Positions 16,718-24,977 of a stretch of DNA of 37,786 bases are shown here, in pieces. Location of the stretch: contig JAUNCQ010000015.1 of NCBI GenBank assembly GCA_030526515.1, positions 5,690 through 43,475 of the forward strand. The letters run 5' to 3'. A model generated the notes under the pieces. It searched no databases. It saw only the letters and a list, made by a program, of their open reading frames with translations, and was not told the origin of the DNA. A program made the translations under genes and the position numbers. Positions within the stretch are counted from its first letter, which is position 1, and each line of letters starts with the position of its first letter. The stretch comes from Coriobacteriia bacterium (GTDB taxonomy: Bacteria; Actinomycetota; Coriobacteriia; Coriobacteriales; Eggerthellaceae).

Positions 16718-17356
16718 ATGCGCGACCAGCACTGCCACATACTCTGGGGCGTTGACGACGGCGCCGCTACCTGGGACGACACCCTGGCCATGCTGGCTGC
16801 CGCCAAGGAGGCCGGTGTGGACCGCATGGTCTGCACGCCGCACCTGCGCTGGGACGACTTCGACGAAGGCGTGGTCCGCAGCCGTTTCGCCCAGTTCAAG
16901 GAACATTCAGCGGACGCTGGCGTGACCGCGGAGCTGGGGTTCGAGGTCTACTACAAGACCCTGCTGAAGCGCGGCCTGGACTGCGCGCCCCGCTACTGCC
17001 TGGATGGAACCAACCAGCTGCTGCTGGAGTTCAACTCAGGGGGCGAAATCCCCTTCGGGTGGGAGCAGACCGTGGACAAGCTGCGCAACGTCTACGGGTT
17101 GGACGTGACAATAGCGCATCCCGAAAGGTACTCCACCGCATGGAAGGACTTCGATGCGGTGTACCAGCTGAAGGACGCCGGCTGCTCGCTGCAGGTGAGC
17201 GCCATGGACCTGGAAGGAGGTTTTTTGAGCAAACCGACCAAGGTGGCCAAGCGTATGATGAAGGAGGGCCTGTGCGACGCCCTGGTAAGCGACGCGCACC
17301 GAGCCGAGCATTACGCGCGCTTTGCGAAGATGACCTCCCGCTTCGGCACACCTTAA
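16718..17356 (+). CDS. CpsB/CapC-type PHP-domain tyrosine phosphatase
   Basis: A metal-dependent phosphatase that removes phosphate from the BY-kinase tyrosine tail, 212 residues. PHP-fold metal motifs are visible in order: DQHCHILWGVDDGA (residues 3-16), CTPHLRWDDF (about 37), LEFNSGGEIPFGW (about 105), IAHPERY (about 131) and VSDAHR (about 188). It ends the sortase-LCP-Wzz-kinase-phosphatase run. No glycosyltransferase, flippase or polymerase follows. Confidence 0.9.
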   Translation: MRDQHCHILWGVDDGAATWDDTLAMLAAAKEAGVDRMVCTPHLRWDDFDEGVVRSRFAQFKEHSADAGVTAELGFEVYYKTLLKRGLDCAPRYCLDGTNQLLLEFNSGGEIPFGWEQTVDKLRNVYGLDVTIAHPERYSTAWKDFDAVYQLKDAGCSLQVSAMDLEGGFLSKPTKVAKRMMKEGLCDALVSDAHRAEHYARFAKMTSRFGTP

Positions 17357-17428
17357 CCAAGGCACCACACGCGCATTCGGTACCGCGTGAAAGAATAGTA
17401 CCCGACCTAAGAAGGTAAGGAGAAAAGC

Positions 17429-18163
17429 ATGCATCAGGCAAAGACCATGAGCACCAAGCTCGTTGCCCTGTTCGCCCTTGCAGTCGCAGCAGTGATGGCA
17501 GTTGCCGCCACCTCTACCTCTGCATTCGCGTTCGACAACGCAACGGCTGACGCAATCATCAACCCCACCAGCAAGACCGTCTACGTGGGCAAGACCGCCA
17601 CGCTGAAGGCAACCTGCATTGCCACCGACGAAGCCAACGACACCGCCCTGGGCGACACCATGACCAAGAAGTGGACCAGCTCCAACACCAAGGTCGCCAC
17701 CGTGTCCTCCGCAGGCACCGTCAAGGGCATCACCGCCGGCACCGCCTACGTAAAGTGCACCTTCACCTTCACCAGCCCGGACGGCGCCAAGCGCACCTTC
17801 ACCACCCCGAACTGCAAGGTCACGGTGAAGAAGTACAGCCAGTCCCCGAAGATCACCGCCTCCACCATCAAGGTGAAGCAGTCCACCGTCAAGAAGGGCA
17901 AGGTCACCCTGAAGGGCAAGATCACCACCTCCGGCACCCACGGCACCAAGGTGTTCGCCAAGGTCAGCGGCTGCAAGGCCATCAAGGTCAGCAGCGCCGG
18001 CACCATCACCATCAATAAGAAGCTTGCCTACTGCTCCGACTACAAGACCAAGAAGGACCGCAAGGGCACCCATAAGATCAAGGTGAAGATGTACGCCAAG
18101 GGCACCACCGCCTACAACAAGAGCTCCTACGTCTACAAGACCCTCTACATCAAGATCGTCTAA
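17429..18163 (+). CDS. Secreted protein with a BIG2 immunoglobulin-like domain
   Basis: A 244-residue exported protein. The signal peptide runs to about residue 34 (LVALFALAVAAVMAVAATSTSAFAF). Residues about 44-132 form a BIG2 domain (NPTSKTVYVGKTATLKAT...WTSSNTKVATVSSAGTVKGITAGTAYVKC). The second half is a Lys/Thr-rich beta region (ASTIKVKQSTVKKGKVTLKGKITTSGTHG). There is no sorting motif or membrane tail, so it is free or held by charge. AAGGAG precedes the ATG. It is probably an adhesin or matrix-like surface protein; the partner is unknown. Confidence 0.82.
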   Translation: MHQAKTMSTKLVALFALAVAAVMAVAATSTSAFAFDNATADAIINPTSKTVYVGKTATLKATCIATDEANDTALGDTMTKKWTSSNTKVATVSSAGTVKGITAGTAYVKCTFTFTSPDGAKRTFTTPNCKVTVKKYSQSPKITASTIKVKQSTVKKGKVTLKGKITTSGTHGTKVFAKVSGCKAIKVSSAGTITINKKLAYCSDYKTKKDRKGTHKIKVKMYAKGTTAYNKSSYVYKTLYIKIV

Positions 18164-18190
18164 GGCAACGGTAGCCAAACCAATGCACGA

Positions 18191-18218
18191 AGAGGGGTCC
18201 TGCGGGGCCCCTCTTTCG
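18191..18218 (+). terminator. Intrinsic terminator after the BIG2 protein gene
   Basis: AGAGGGGTCC, loop TGC, GGGGCCCCTCT (18191-18214) with a short T-run (TTTCG). The stem has about ten pairs with one bulge. Confidence 0.75.
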
Positions 18219-18257
18219 CTACCATGGGAACATGAACCCGCGTAATTGGAGGAACTC

Positions 18258-19535
18258 GTGACCGGTATTTCGTCCCATCCGTACGTCCGCGCTGCTGCCG
18301 CAGCCCTATGCGGGGCAGCCCTTGCCCTTGCCTGCGGCGCTGGCCTGAGCTTCGCCCTGCCCCAGCCGGCCCATGCAGCCGCCACCGATGCCCAGATGGA
18401 GACCGCCTTCAAGCGCTCCGTGGCCAAGATCAAGGACTACCGCAACCAGCCGCAGGTCATCAAGGTCAAGGTCAGCGACCTGGGGCTGACCAGCAAGCAG
18501 AAGCAGCAGGTCATGGACCGGGTGCACTACAGCGGCGAGTACTTCTGGGTGAACACCCTGGGCAACGGCAAGTTCGACAATGACTACCTGCTGTATCCGT
18601 GTGTGTATTCGGACGAAACCATCGATCGCATGCGCACGAAGTTCGAGGCCGGCATCAAGCGCGCACTGAGCGGGTTCGACTCCACCACCGGCAAGGCACA
18701 GCGGGTGCATCTGCTGCACGACTGGATCATCCGCAGCAACACCTGGGTGTACGACAGCAACTACACCCACAAGTCCGCCTACGGAACCATTGCCGCGGGG
18801 ACGGGCGACTGCCTGAGCTTCACCCTGGGCATGCAGGTGCTGCTGAAGCGCGCCGGGCTCACCACGCTGTACGTGCAGAACATGAGCGTGGCCAGCGGCG
18901 GCGGGCATGCCTGGAACCTGGTGAAGATCGGCTCCAACTGGTATCACGTGGACACCACCTGGGACAACTCGTGGACCGGCAAGTACTTCTGGAAGGACTC
19001 CATCTGCCACCGGTGGCTGCTGCGCTCCGACTCCGGCATGCGCGACGACGACCACAACGTAGGCTCCGGCTGGACCGTGTTCTACAAGGGCGCCCTCACC
19101 ACCAAGTACAAGGCCCGCAGCACCGCCTACGCCAAGGAGGACGGCTGGAAGAAGAGCTGCGCCAAGCGCGCAAAGGTGGGCACCACGTTCACCGCCAGCG
19201 GCGTGACCTACAAGGTGGTCTCCAAGAAAAGCGTCTACGTGACCCGCATTGCCAGCGCGTCCAAGCGCAAGGCCACCACGCTGACCCTGCGCGCCAGCGT
19301 CCCCTACAAGGGCTGCGGCTACCAGGTGATCGGCATCCGCGCCAAGTCCCTGAGCGGCACCGCAGCAAAGACCCTGAAGGTCTGCAGCACGGCCCTGAGC
19401 AAGGACCGGGTGAAGGGCAGCCTGAGCGGCTCGCGGGTGAAGACGGTGCGGACCTATGCCGGCAAGGTAGCTGCCTACAAGAGCTGCTTTGCCAAGGCCA
19501 ACAGCGGCCGCTCCGTCACCGTGCGGGCCTTCTAG
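18258..19535 (+). CDS. Secreted transglutaminase-like (papain-fold) protein
   Basis: A 425-residue exported protein with a signal peptide ending near AHAA (about residue 42). The transglutaminase-core triad is present: Cys185 in TGDCLSFTLGMQVLLKRAG, His217 in GGGHAWNLVKIGSNWYHV and Asp232 in HVDTTWD. Bacterial members act as peptidases or crosslinkers at the surface. A C-terminal region (about residues 300-425, Lys/Ser/Thr-rich) may bind the wall and resembles the low-complexity tails of its neighbours. The GTG at 18258 is the start because GGAGG lies six bases upstream; a TTG further up falls inside that site. A convergent terminator follows at 19614. Confidence 0.83.
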   Translation: MTGISSHPYVRAAAAALCGAALALACGAGLSFALPQPAHAAATDAQMETAFKRSVAKIKDYRNQPQVIKVKVSDLGLTSKQKQQVMDRVHYSGEYFWVNTLGNGKFDNDYLLYPCVYSDETIDRMRTKFEAGIKRALSGFDSTTGKAQRVHLLHDWIIRSNTWVYDSNYTHKSAYGTIAAGTGDCLSFTLGMQVLLKRAGLTTLYVQNMSVASGGGHAWNLVKIGSNWYHVDTTWDNSWTGKYFWKDSICHRWLLRSDSGMRDDDHNVGSGWTVFYKGALTTKYKARSTAYAKEDGWKKSCAKRAKVGTTFTASGVTYKVVSKKSVYVTRIASASKRKATTLTLRASVPYKGCGYQVIGIRAKSLSGTAAKTLKVCSTALSKDRVKGSLSGSRVKTVRTYAGKVAAYKSCFAKANSGRSVTVRAF

Positions 19536-19613
19536 CCGGCGGCGCCGCGCGGCAGCGGCGCGCCACGATCCCGCGGACCGCCCCGGACCAGCCACCAGCC
19601 CCCGAGCATGAAA

Positions 19614-19647
19614 AAGCGGGCGAAAGCGACGTTGCTTTCGCCCGCTT
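19614..19647. terminator. Bidirectional terminator built from two inverted octamer copies
   Basis: AAGCGGGCGAAAGC (19614-19627), loop GACGTT, GCTTTCGCCCGCTT (19634-19647): a perfect 14-base stem. A-run on the left and T-rich tail on the right serve both convergent genes. Each arm contains one complete GGGCGAAA octamer. Confidence 0.92.
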
Positions 19648-19665
19648 GCTTATTTTGGGCCGCTG

Positions 19666-20943
19666 CTACAGGGCGTTGTACAGGTAGCCGATATGACCGG
19701 CGCGGAAGCCGATGCACTTCTTCATGTCGGAGATGCTGTACTTGACCGCGCGGTGCTTGCTGATGGTGTTGTAGACGTTGCCGCTGGGGTCATGGGAGTA
19801 GAAGACGTTGCGCTTGGCATCGTACTTGTAGAAGATGACGTAGTGGCCGCCGTGGTACTCCCACACGCCGTCGGAGTTCATGAAGCACTTGCCGCCGCCG
19901 CGGCTGACCAGGTAGACGTAGCCCTTCATCAGGCCGTCCTTCATCTTCTCAATGCATTCGTTCACCGACTGGGTCTTCTTGGCCGGGGTGCTGAAGTCCA
20001 GCTTCTTCATGGTGACCTGCTTCACGCCGAAGTATTTCTCGCTGAACTGGCTGTGGGTCAGCTTCGGGGACTCCAGCTGGCCGTTGGTGCTGCTGCCCGT
20101 CAGGTCGGACCCGCGCCAGGAGCCCTTCAGGCCGCCGCGCAGATAGTACATGTCGCGCGGGGTGTAACTGCCCTTGGTCAGGATGTCGATGGCCATGGTG
20201 TAGCTGACCAGGCCGCAGCCGCTGCCGCCGATGTTCTTGCCGCTCCAGTAGGGCAGGTTGTACCAGTCGCTGGTCTTGTCGTTCTGACCGAAGAAGGCGT
20301 AGTTGGCGCCCTTCCACTTCCACTTGGCGTACAGGTCCAGGTTCTTGGCGGTGCCCTTGGCGACCTTGGTGATCTTCTTGGTCAGGGAGCTGTTGGTGTA
20401 CCAGCCCGCGAACGTGTAGCACGCGCGGGTGGGGCTCTTCAGGGTGAAGGTAGCCGTGGACTTGGTGAAGGTGGTGCGCTGGTTGGCCGCCTGCTTGCCG
20501 CCCCGCAGATGATAGCGGATCACGTAGGTGCCCGCCTTCTGGGAGGTGCTGGCCTTCTTCCACTTGGCGTACAGGGTGCGCTTGGAGGTGGTGGACACGC
20601 CCTGGACCTTGGTGGCGGCAGTCTTCAGGGAGCTGGTGGTGTACCAGCCCGCGAACGTGTAGCCGGGGCGGGTGGGCTTCTTCAGCTTGGACACGGCCAG
20701 GGACTGGCCCTTGAACACGCGGACGGTCTGGCCCAGAGGCTGGTCTCCGCCGTTCAGGTGGTACTTGATCACGTAGCTGGTGCGCTTGGTGGGCGAGATA
20801 TCGGACTCGGTGTAGCCGTCGTCACCGATGTTGAGCTGGGTCAGCGCGGCGTGGGCCGTCGGAGCCGTGGCAGCCACCAGGGCGAAGGAAAGCACGGCGC
20901 ACGCCATCAGGCGCGGCACGCGCACGGACTGTTCGTGTTGCAT
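19666..20943 (-). CDS. Secreted C39-like cysteine peptidase with two InlB-type repeats
   Basis: A 425-residue exported protein. A signal peptide (about residues 1-33, ending TAHA) is followed by two InlB/Flg_new beta-repeats (about residues 57-128 and 138-212, each with the PTR.xYTFAGWYT motif and YAKWK ending). The C-terminal domain (about 215-425) has a papain-like C39_2 pattern: Gln in FFGQNDKTSDWYNLPYW, Cys243 in GGSGCGLVSYTMAIDIL, His367 in GGHYVIFY and Asp385 in SHDPSGN. It is one of three paralogues in this window. AAAGGGG lies before the ATG. Substrate unknown; a host or competitor protein or a wall peptide is plausible. Confidence 0.85.
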   Translation of the reverse strand: MQHEQSVRVPRLMACAVLSFALVAATAPTAHAALTQLNIGDDGYTESDISPTKRTSYVIKYHLNGGDQPLGQTVRVFKGQSLAVSKLKKPTRPGYTFAGWYTTSSLKTAATKVQGVSTTSKRTLYAKWKKASTSQKAGTYVIRYHLRGGKQAANQRTTFTKSTATFTLKSPTRACYTFAGWYTNSSLTKKITKVAKGTAKNLDLYAKWKWKGANYAFFGQNDKTSDWYNLPYWSGKNIGGSGCGLVSYTMAIDILTKGSYTPRDMYYLRGGLKGSWRGSDLTGSSTNGQLESPKLTHSQFSEKYFGVKQVTMKKLDFSTPAKKTQSVNECIEKMKDGLMKGYVYLVSRGGGKCFMNSDGVWEYHGGHYVIFYKYDAKRNVFYSHDPSGNVYNTISKHRAVKYSISDMKKCIGFRAGHIGYLYNAL

Positions 20944-21083
20944 GTTAGATCCCCTTTTGAACAGATGTGGTCCCTTGATGGTACCAGTTCGCGGAGCCCT
21001 TCACCACAACAACACACCCGGCAGGCGATCGGGAGCCGCACGACGCGCTGCGGGCGCGAGGACAGCGGGGGTTTCGTCCCCTT

Positions 21084-22142
21084 CTACCAGATGCCCAGGA
21101 GCTGCTGAGCGCCCAGGCTCACGGCGGCGATGCAGACCCAGCACACGAAGCCCAGGGCAATGGGCTTGCCGCCGGTCTTGACCAGCTTCACCAGGTCGGT
21201 GTTCAGGCCAATGGCGAACATGGCCATGATGATGAAGAACTTGGACAGATCCTTCAGCGGGGCGAAAAGCTCGGCGCTGCCGCCGCAGGCCATGACGACG
21301 GTGGTCACGGCGGAAGCCACCATGAACCACAGGATGAACAGGGGGAACGCGCGCTTCAGGCTGAAGTTGCCCAGGGCGCCTTCGCCCTCTGCCTGCGCCT
21401 GAGCGGCCGCGGCCTCGGCCTTGGCCTTGCGGACCTGCCACAGGGCCAGCACCAGCGTGATGGGGATGATGGCCAGGGTACGGGTCAGCTTCACGATGGT
21501 GGCCTGGTCAAGGGCGTTGGACCCCGGGTGCATGCCGTCCCAGGCGGCAGCCGCGGCGGTCACGGAGGAGGTGTCGTTCACGGCGGTGCCGGCGAAGATG
21601 CCGAAGCCTTCGTTGGACAGGCCCAGCAGCGTGCCCAGCGTGGGGAAGATCAGCGCAGCCACCACGTTGAACAGGAAGATGACGGAAATGGCCTGGGCCA
21701 CCTCCTCGTCGTCAGCCTTGATGACCGGCGCGGTGGCCGCAATGGCGGAGCCGCCGCAGATGGAGGAGCCCACGCCCACCAGGGTGGCGGTGCGGCCCGG
21801 GACCTTCATGACCTTGCACATGACGAAGGCCACGATCAGCGCGGTGGCGATGGTGGACACGATGATCGGCAGCGAAAGGGCGCCCACCTGTGCGACCTGG
21901 GCCAGGTTCAGGCCAAAGCCCAGCAGGATAACGGCGTACTGCAGCACCTTCTTGGAGGAGAACTGGATGCCCTCCTTCAAGCTGCCACGGTCACCGCGCC
22001 AGAACAGGGCGATCACCATGCCCAGAAGAATGCCGAACACCGGGCCGCCCACCACGGGCAGCGCCATGCCCAGGAACCAGCACGGGATGGCAGCAACGGC
22101 GCACAGCGCCACGCCGGGAACTCGCTTCCTCACGTTATCCAT
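21084..22142 (-). CDS. YeiH/UPF0324-family membrane transporter (putative sulfate exporter)
   Basis: A 352-residue polytopic membrane protein with about ten helices. Family signatures visible are [70 protein letters not shown] and [21 protein letters not shown]. The family name as sulfate exporter comes from weak indirect evidence; true substrates are mostly untested. The start has AAGGGG upstream. Its stop is 5 bases from a TTTCGTCC octamer, and the 140-base gap to the next gene (20944-21083) holds nothing else clear. Confidence 0.87.
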   Translation of the reverse strand: MDNVRKRVPGVALCAVAAIPCWFLGMALPVVGGPVFGILLGMVIALFWRGDRGSLKEGIQFSSKKVLQYAVILLGFGLNLAQVAQVGALSLPIIVSTIATALIVAFVMCKVMKVPGRTATLVGVGSSICGGSAIAATAPVIKADDEEVAQAISVIFLFNVVAALIFPTLGTLLGLSNEGFGIFAGTAVNDTSSVTAAAAAWDGMHPGSNALDQATIVKLTRTLAIIPITLVLALWQVRKAKAEAAAAQAQAEGEGALGNFSLKRAFPLFILWFMVASAVTTVVMACGGSAELFAPLKDLSKFFIIMAMFAIGLNTDLVKLVKTGGKPIALGFVCWVCIAAVSLGAQQLLGIW

Positions 22143-22204
22143 TCAGGACCCCTTCGATTCAAACCATAAAAAAGCCGCGGTCAGCGGCAGGATTTCCAGT
22201 GGCA

Positions 22205-22210
22205 TATAAT
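22205..22210 (+). promoter_or_regulatory. TATAAT -10 box that predicts a leaderless trmO transcript
   Basis: TATAAT ends seven bases before the trmO ATG, so transcription should begin at or next to the start codon. No Shine-Dalgarno sequence is present, as expected for leaderless mRNA, which is common in actinobacteria. The -35 region is weak. Confidence 0.55.
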
Positions 22211-22217
22211 AACGCTC

Positions 22218-22916
22218 ATGGAAGTTATCGCGCACATACATACTGATTTTCCCCAGAAATTCGGCGTGCCCCGCCAAAGCGGCGTGGTGGACAGCCTGAA
22301 GGCCACCATCCACTTCGAGCCGAAGTTCGCCGACCCCGCCGCCGTCCGCGGCATAGAGGGCTTCAGCCACCTGTGGCTGATCTGGCAGTTCGAGGGCGTG
22401 GAGCGCCCGGGTCCCGACGGCACCCCCGCCTTCAGCCCCACGGTTCGTCCCCCGCGCCTGGGCGGCAACGAGCGCATGGGCGTCTTCGCCACCCGCAGCC
22501 CCTTCCGTCCCAACGCGCTGGGCCTTTCGTCCGTGAAATTGGAACGGGTCGAAATCACCGACCGCGGCCCCGTGCTGCACGTGACCGGCGCGGACCTGCG
22601 GGACAACACGCCCATCTTCGACATCAAGCCCTACCTGCCCTCGGCCGACTGCCACCCCGCCGCCACCGGCGGGTTCACCGACGAGCGCAGCTGGCATCCG
22701 GCCACGGTGGACTTCCCCGCCGAGCTGCAGGCCAAGGTGCCGGCGGACAAGCTGCAGGCCCTCACCGACGTGCTTGCCCAGGACCCCCGTCCGTCGTTCC
22801 AGCACGACCCGGAGCGCGTGTACGCCATGGCCTTCGGCAGCCAGGACGTGCGCTTCACGGTTTCAGAGGAGCAGGGCGAAAGCATCCTTCACGTGGTCGC
22901 CGTGGACGACCGCTAG
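22218..22916 (+). CDS. trmO: tRNA (N6-threonylcarbamoyladenosine-37) methyltransferase TrmO
   Basis: SAM-dependent methylation of t6A37 to m6t6A37 in tRNA-Thr (TsaA/YaeB family, beta-barrel fold). The 232-residue protein shows the family core: IHTDFPQKFGVPRQSGVV near the start, GIEGFSHLWLIWQFE, RPPRLGGNERMGVFATRSPFRPNALGLSSVKLE, and LHVTGADLRDNTPIFDIKPYLPSAD. Its TAG overlaps the TAG of the convergent peptidase gene (the shared CTAG at 22913-22916), so the two transcripts must overlap at their ends. It appears to be a leaderless single-gene unit. Confidence 0.93.
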   Translation: MEVIAHIHTDFPQKFGVPRQSGVVDSLKATIHFEPKFADPAAVRGIEGFSHLWLIWQFEGVERPGPDGTPAFSPTVRPPRLGGNERMGVFATRSPFRPNALGLSSVKLERVEITDRGPVLHVTGADLRDNTPIFDIKPYLPSADCHPAATGGFTDERSWHPATVDFPAELQAKVPADKLQALTDVLAQDPRPSFQHDPERVYAMAFGSQDVRFTVSEEQGESILHVVAVDDR

Positions 22917-23596
22917 CGGTCCGGCTCCATCCAGCCAATGGCCATGGTCCGAAAACCCAGGACCTTGCGCATGTCATCCTCGGAATAGGGCACCGCCTGG
23001 TGCAGGGCAATGGCCTGGGGCGTGTCCCCGCTGGGATCGTGGATGAAGAACGTGCGGGTGCGGGCATCGTAGCGGTACAGCAGCACGTAGTGGCGCTCGT
23101 GGTACTCCCATTCATCCCGGGCGTTCTTGAAGCAGTCGCCGCCGCCACGGGTGACGAAGTACACCCGGCCCTTGCCCAGGCCCCGGCGCAGCTTGCCCAG
23201 GCATTCCTCCACCGCCGCGGCCTTTTCGGCTTCGCTTTGGCCGAAGTCCAGGTTGCGCATGGTCCCCATGGTCAGGCCGAAGTGCTTCTGGGAAAACTCC
23301 CTATGGGTCAGGGGCGGGTCCTCCAGCTGTCCCAGGGTGCTGGAGGCCGTCAGGTCGCTGCCCAGCCAGCAGCCCTCCGCACCGCCGCGCAGGTCGTACA
23401 TGGTTCGGGGCGTATGGTCGGTGCCGGCCAGCATGTTCACGGCCATGGTGTAGCAGACCAGGCCGCAGCCGCTGCCGGACACGCCCTTGCGCCAATACGG
23501 CAGGTCGAACCAGTCGCTGGTCTGGTCGTTCTGGGCAAAGAAGATCTGGTCCCACTCCTTATGGGCGGGCTTGGACAGAAAGTCGAAGAGTCCCAC
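22913..23596 (-). CDS. C39-like cysteine peptidase domain protein without signal peptide
   Basis: A 227-residue paralogue of the secreted peptidases on both sides, made of the catalytic domain alone. The triad is kept: Cys44 (GSGCGLVCYTMAVNML), His169 (ERHYVLLY) and Asp187 (IHDPSGD), with Gln in FFAQNDQTSDWFDLPYW. It lacks a signal peptide, lipobox and repeats, so it should be cytosolic unless exported in another way. The start is a GTG that overlaps the TAG of the lipoprotein paralogue (TAGTG), so it is coupled to it; GGGAAGG serves as ribosome site. One difference is HERHYV in place of the GGHYV or AGHYV of its paralogues. Confidence 0.82.
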   Translation of the reverse strand: MGLFDFLSKPAHKEWDQIFFAQNDQTSDWFDLPYWRKGVSGSGCGLVCYTMAVNMLAGTDHTPRTMYDLRGGAEGCWLGSDLTASSTLGQLEDPPLTHREFSQKHFGLTMGTMRNLDFGQSEAEKAAAVEECLGKLRRGLGKGRVYFVTRGGGDCFKNARDEWEYHERHYVLLYRYDARTRTFFIHDPSGDTPQAIALHQAVPYSEDDMRKVLGFRTMAIGWMEPDR

Positions 23597-24897
23597 TACT
23601 GGTCCTTCCCCGCGGCCTTTTCGTCCGCCAAGGCTGCTTCATACAGGGCCAGGTCCTCCGCGGTGGGGTCCATGCCCTCCTTGACCCACATCTCGGTGAT
23701 CTGGAAGCCGCGGGACTTCACGCAGCGGCGCATGTCCGACGCAGAGTAGGGCACCGCCTGGTTCAGGCGCTGCTGCTGCACCGTGTTGCCGCTGGGATCG
23801 TGGATGTAGAAGGTGTTGGTCTTGGGGTCGTGCCGATACAGCAGCACGTAGTGGCCGGCGTGGTAGTGCCAGGTGCCGGCGGCGTCCTTGAAGCACTTGT
23901 TGCCGCCGCGGCTCACCAGATACACATGGCCCGCATCCAGGCCGGCGGCCAGCTTCTCGTTGGACGGATAGCTTTCCGTCACCCTCATGGTCACGCCGAA
24001 GTTCTGCTCCGACCACTCCTTGTGGGTCAGGTTGGAGCCCTTCTTGCTCCGCGGGGTGCCGTCGGAGCCGTTCCAACCGCCCTTTTCTCCCCCGCGGAGG
24101 GCGTGCATGTCCGCCGGCGTCAGATTTGCGCCGGTCAGCACGTCAATGGCCATGGTGTAGCTGACCAGGCCGCAGCCCTTGCCGCCTATGCGCTGACCCC
24201 AGTAGGGCAGGTCCCACCAGTCGCTGGACTTGTCGTTCTGGGCAAAGAAGTACTCGTCGCCGGGGATGAGCTTCCACTTGGCGTAGTAGGTGCGGTCCCC
24301 CGTGGAGCCGTGGGCCAGGCCGCTGACCTTCTTGGTGTAGCTGGCGTCCTTGTACCAGCCCTGGAACTCGAAGCGGGCACGGGTCGGCTCCTCGAACTTG
24401 AAGTCCTTGGTCTTGACGGAGTACTTGGTGCGCACGTCGTCGGGCAGCACGCCACCCAGGGTCACGTAGCGGATGGAGTACTGCTCCATCTTCCACTTGG
24501 CCACCAGCACCCGGTGCTTGGAGGACTTTTCTCCCACCAGCTGGGTCGCCTCGGTCTTGTAGGAGCCGTCCGTGTACCAGCCCTGGAACTTGTAGCCCTT
24601 GCGGGTGGGCTCGGGCAGCTCGGACACGTCCAGGGTCTGGCCCTTCGCCAGGGATTCCGGCACGTCCGCGGAAAGCTTTCCGCCACGCAGCTTGTACACC
24701 AGCGGATACTCCGCCGGCTCCTCCTGAGCAGCCGGCGCGTCCGCCTGGGCTGACGCCTGGCCGTTGCCGCAGGAGCTCAGCCCGGAGCAGGCCAGGCCCG
24801 CCATCAGGCATAACATCAGGACGAAAACCAGCCTGAGCATCCCGCCGCTGCGGCCGTCGGCCAGCGCGGACGCGGGTGTGGAGATGCTGCGCTTCAT
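23596..24897 (-). CDS. Lipoprotein C39-like cysteine peptidase with InlB-type repeats
   Basis: A 433-residue paralogue. A hydrophobic signal (about residues 20-38) ends in LSSC, a lipobox with Cys43 as the lipidation site. Two InlB-type repeats follow (about residues 65-135 and 138-212, PTRKGYKFQGWYT and PTRARFEFQGWYK). The peptidase domain (about 215-410) has FFAQNDKSSDW, Cys242 (GGKGCGLVSYTMAIDVL), His349 (AGHYVLLY) and Asp367 (IHDPSGN). A tail of about 30 residues is Ala/Glu/Lys-rich. The ATG follows AAAGGGGG; this region also contains an octamer copy (24898-24905). First gene of a two-peptidase operon. Confidence 0.84.
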   Translation of the reverse strand: MKRSISTPASALADGRSGGMLRLVFVLMLCLMAGLACSGLSSCGNGQASAQADAPAAQEEPAEYPLVYKLRGGKLSADVPESLAKGQTLDVSELPEPTRKGYKFQGWYTDGSYKTEATQLVGEKSSKHRVLVAKWKMEQYSIRYVTLGGVLPDDVRTKYSVKTKDFKFEEPTRARFEFQGWYKDASYTKKVSGLAHGSTGDRTYYAKWKLIPGDEYFFAQNDKSSDWWDLPYWGQRIGGKGCGLVSYTMAIDVLTGANLTPADMHALRGGEKGGWNGSDGTPRSKKGSNLTHKEWSEQNFGVTMRVTESYPSNEKLAAGLDAGHVYLVSRGGNKCFKDAAGTWHYHAGHYVLLYRHDPKTNTFYIHDPSGNTVQQQRLNQAVPYSASDMRRCVKSRGFQITEMWVKEGMDPTAEDLALYEAALADEKAAGKDQ

Positions 24898-24977
24898 TTT
24901 CGCCCCCTTTCAGCATAGTCAGAGGGCAATGGTATCATGAACAAATACTTTGACCGCAGGTAGAAGGACAACCGACC

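Noticed and set aside
13346-17356. Complete capsule locus
   Set aside because: Only control and attachment genes are present; no glycosyltransferase, flippase or polymerase is visible.
17368-17389. CACGCG...CGCGTG hairpin after the PHP phosphatase gene
   Set aside because: Stem of six, loop of ten and no T-run. It may be an operator, but the support is too weak to list.
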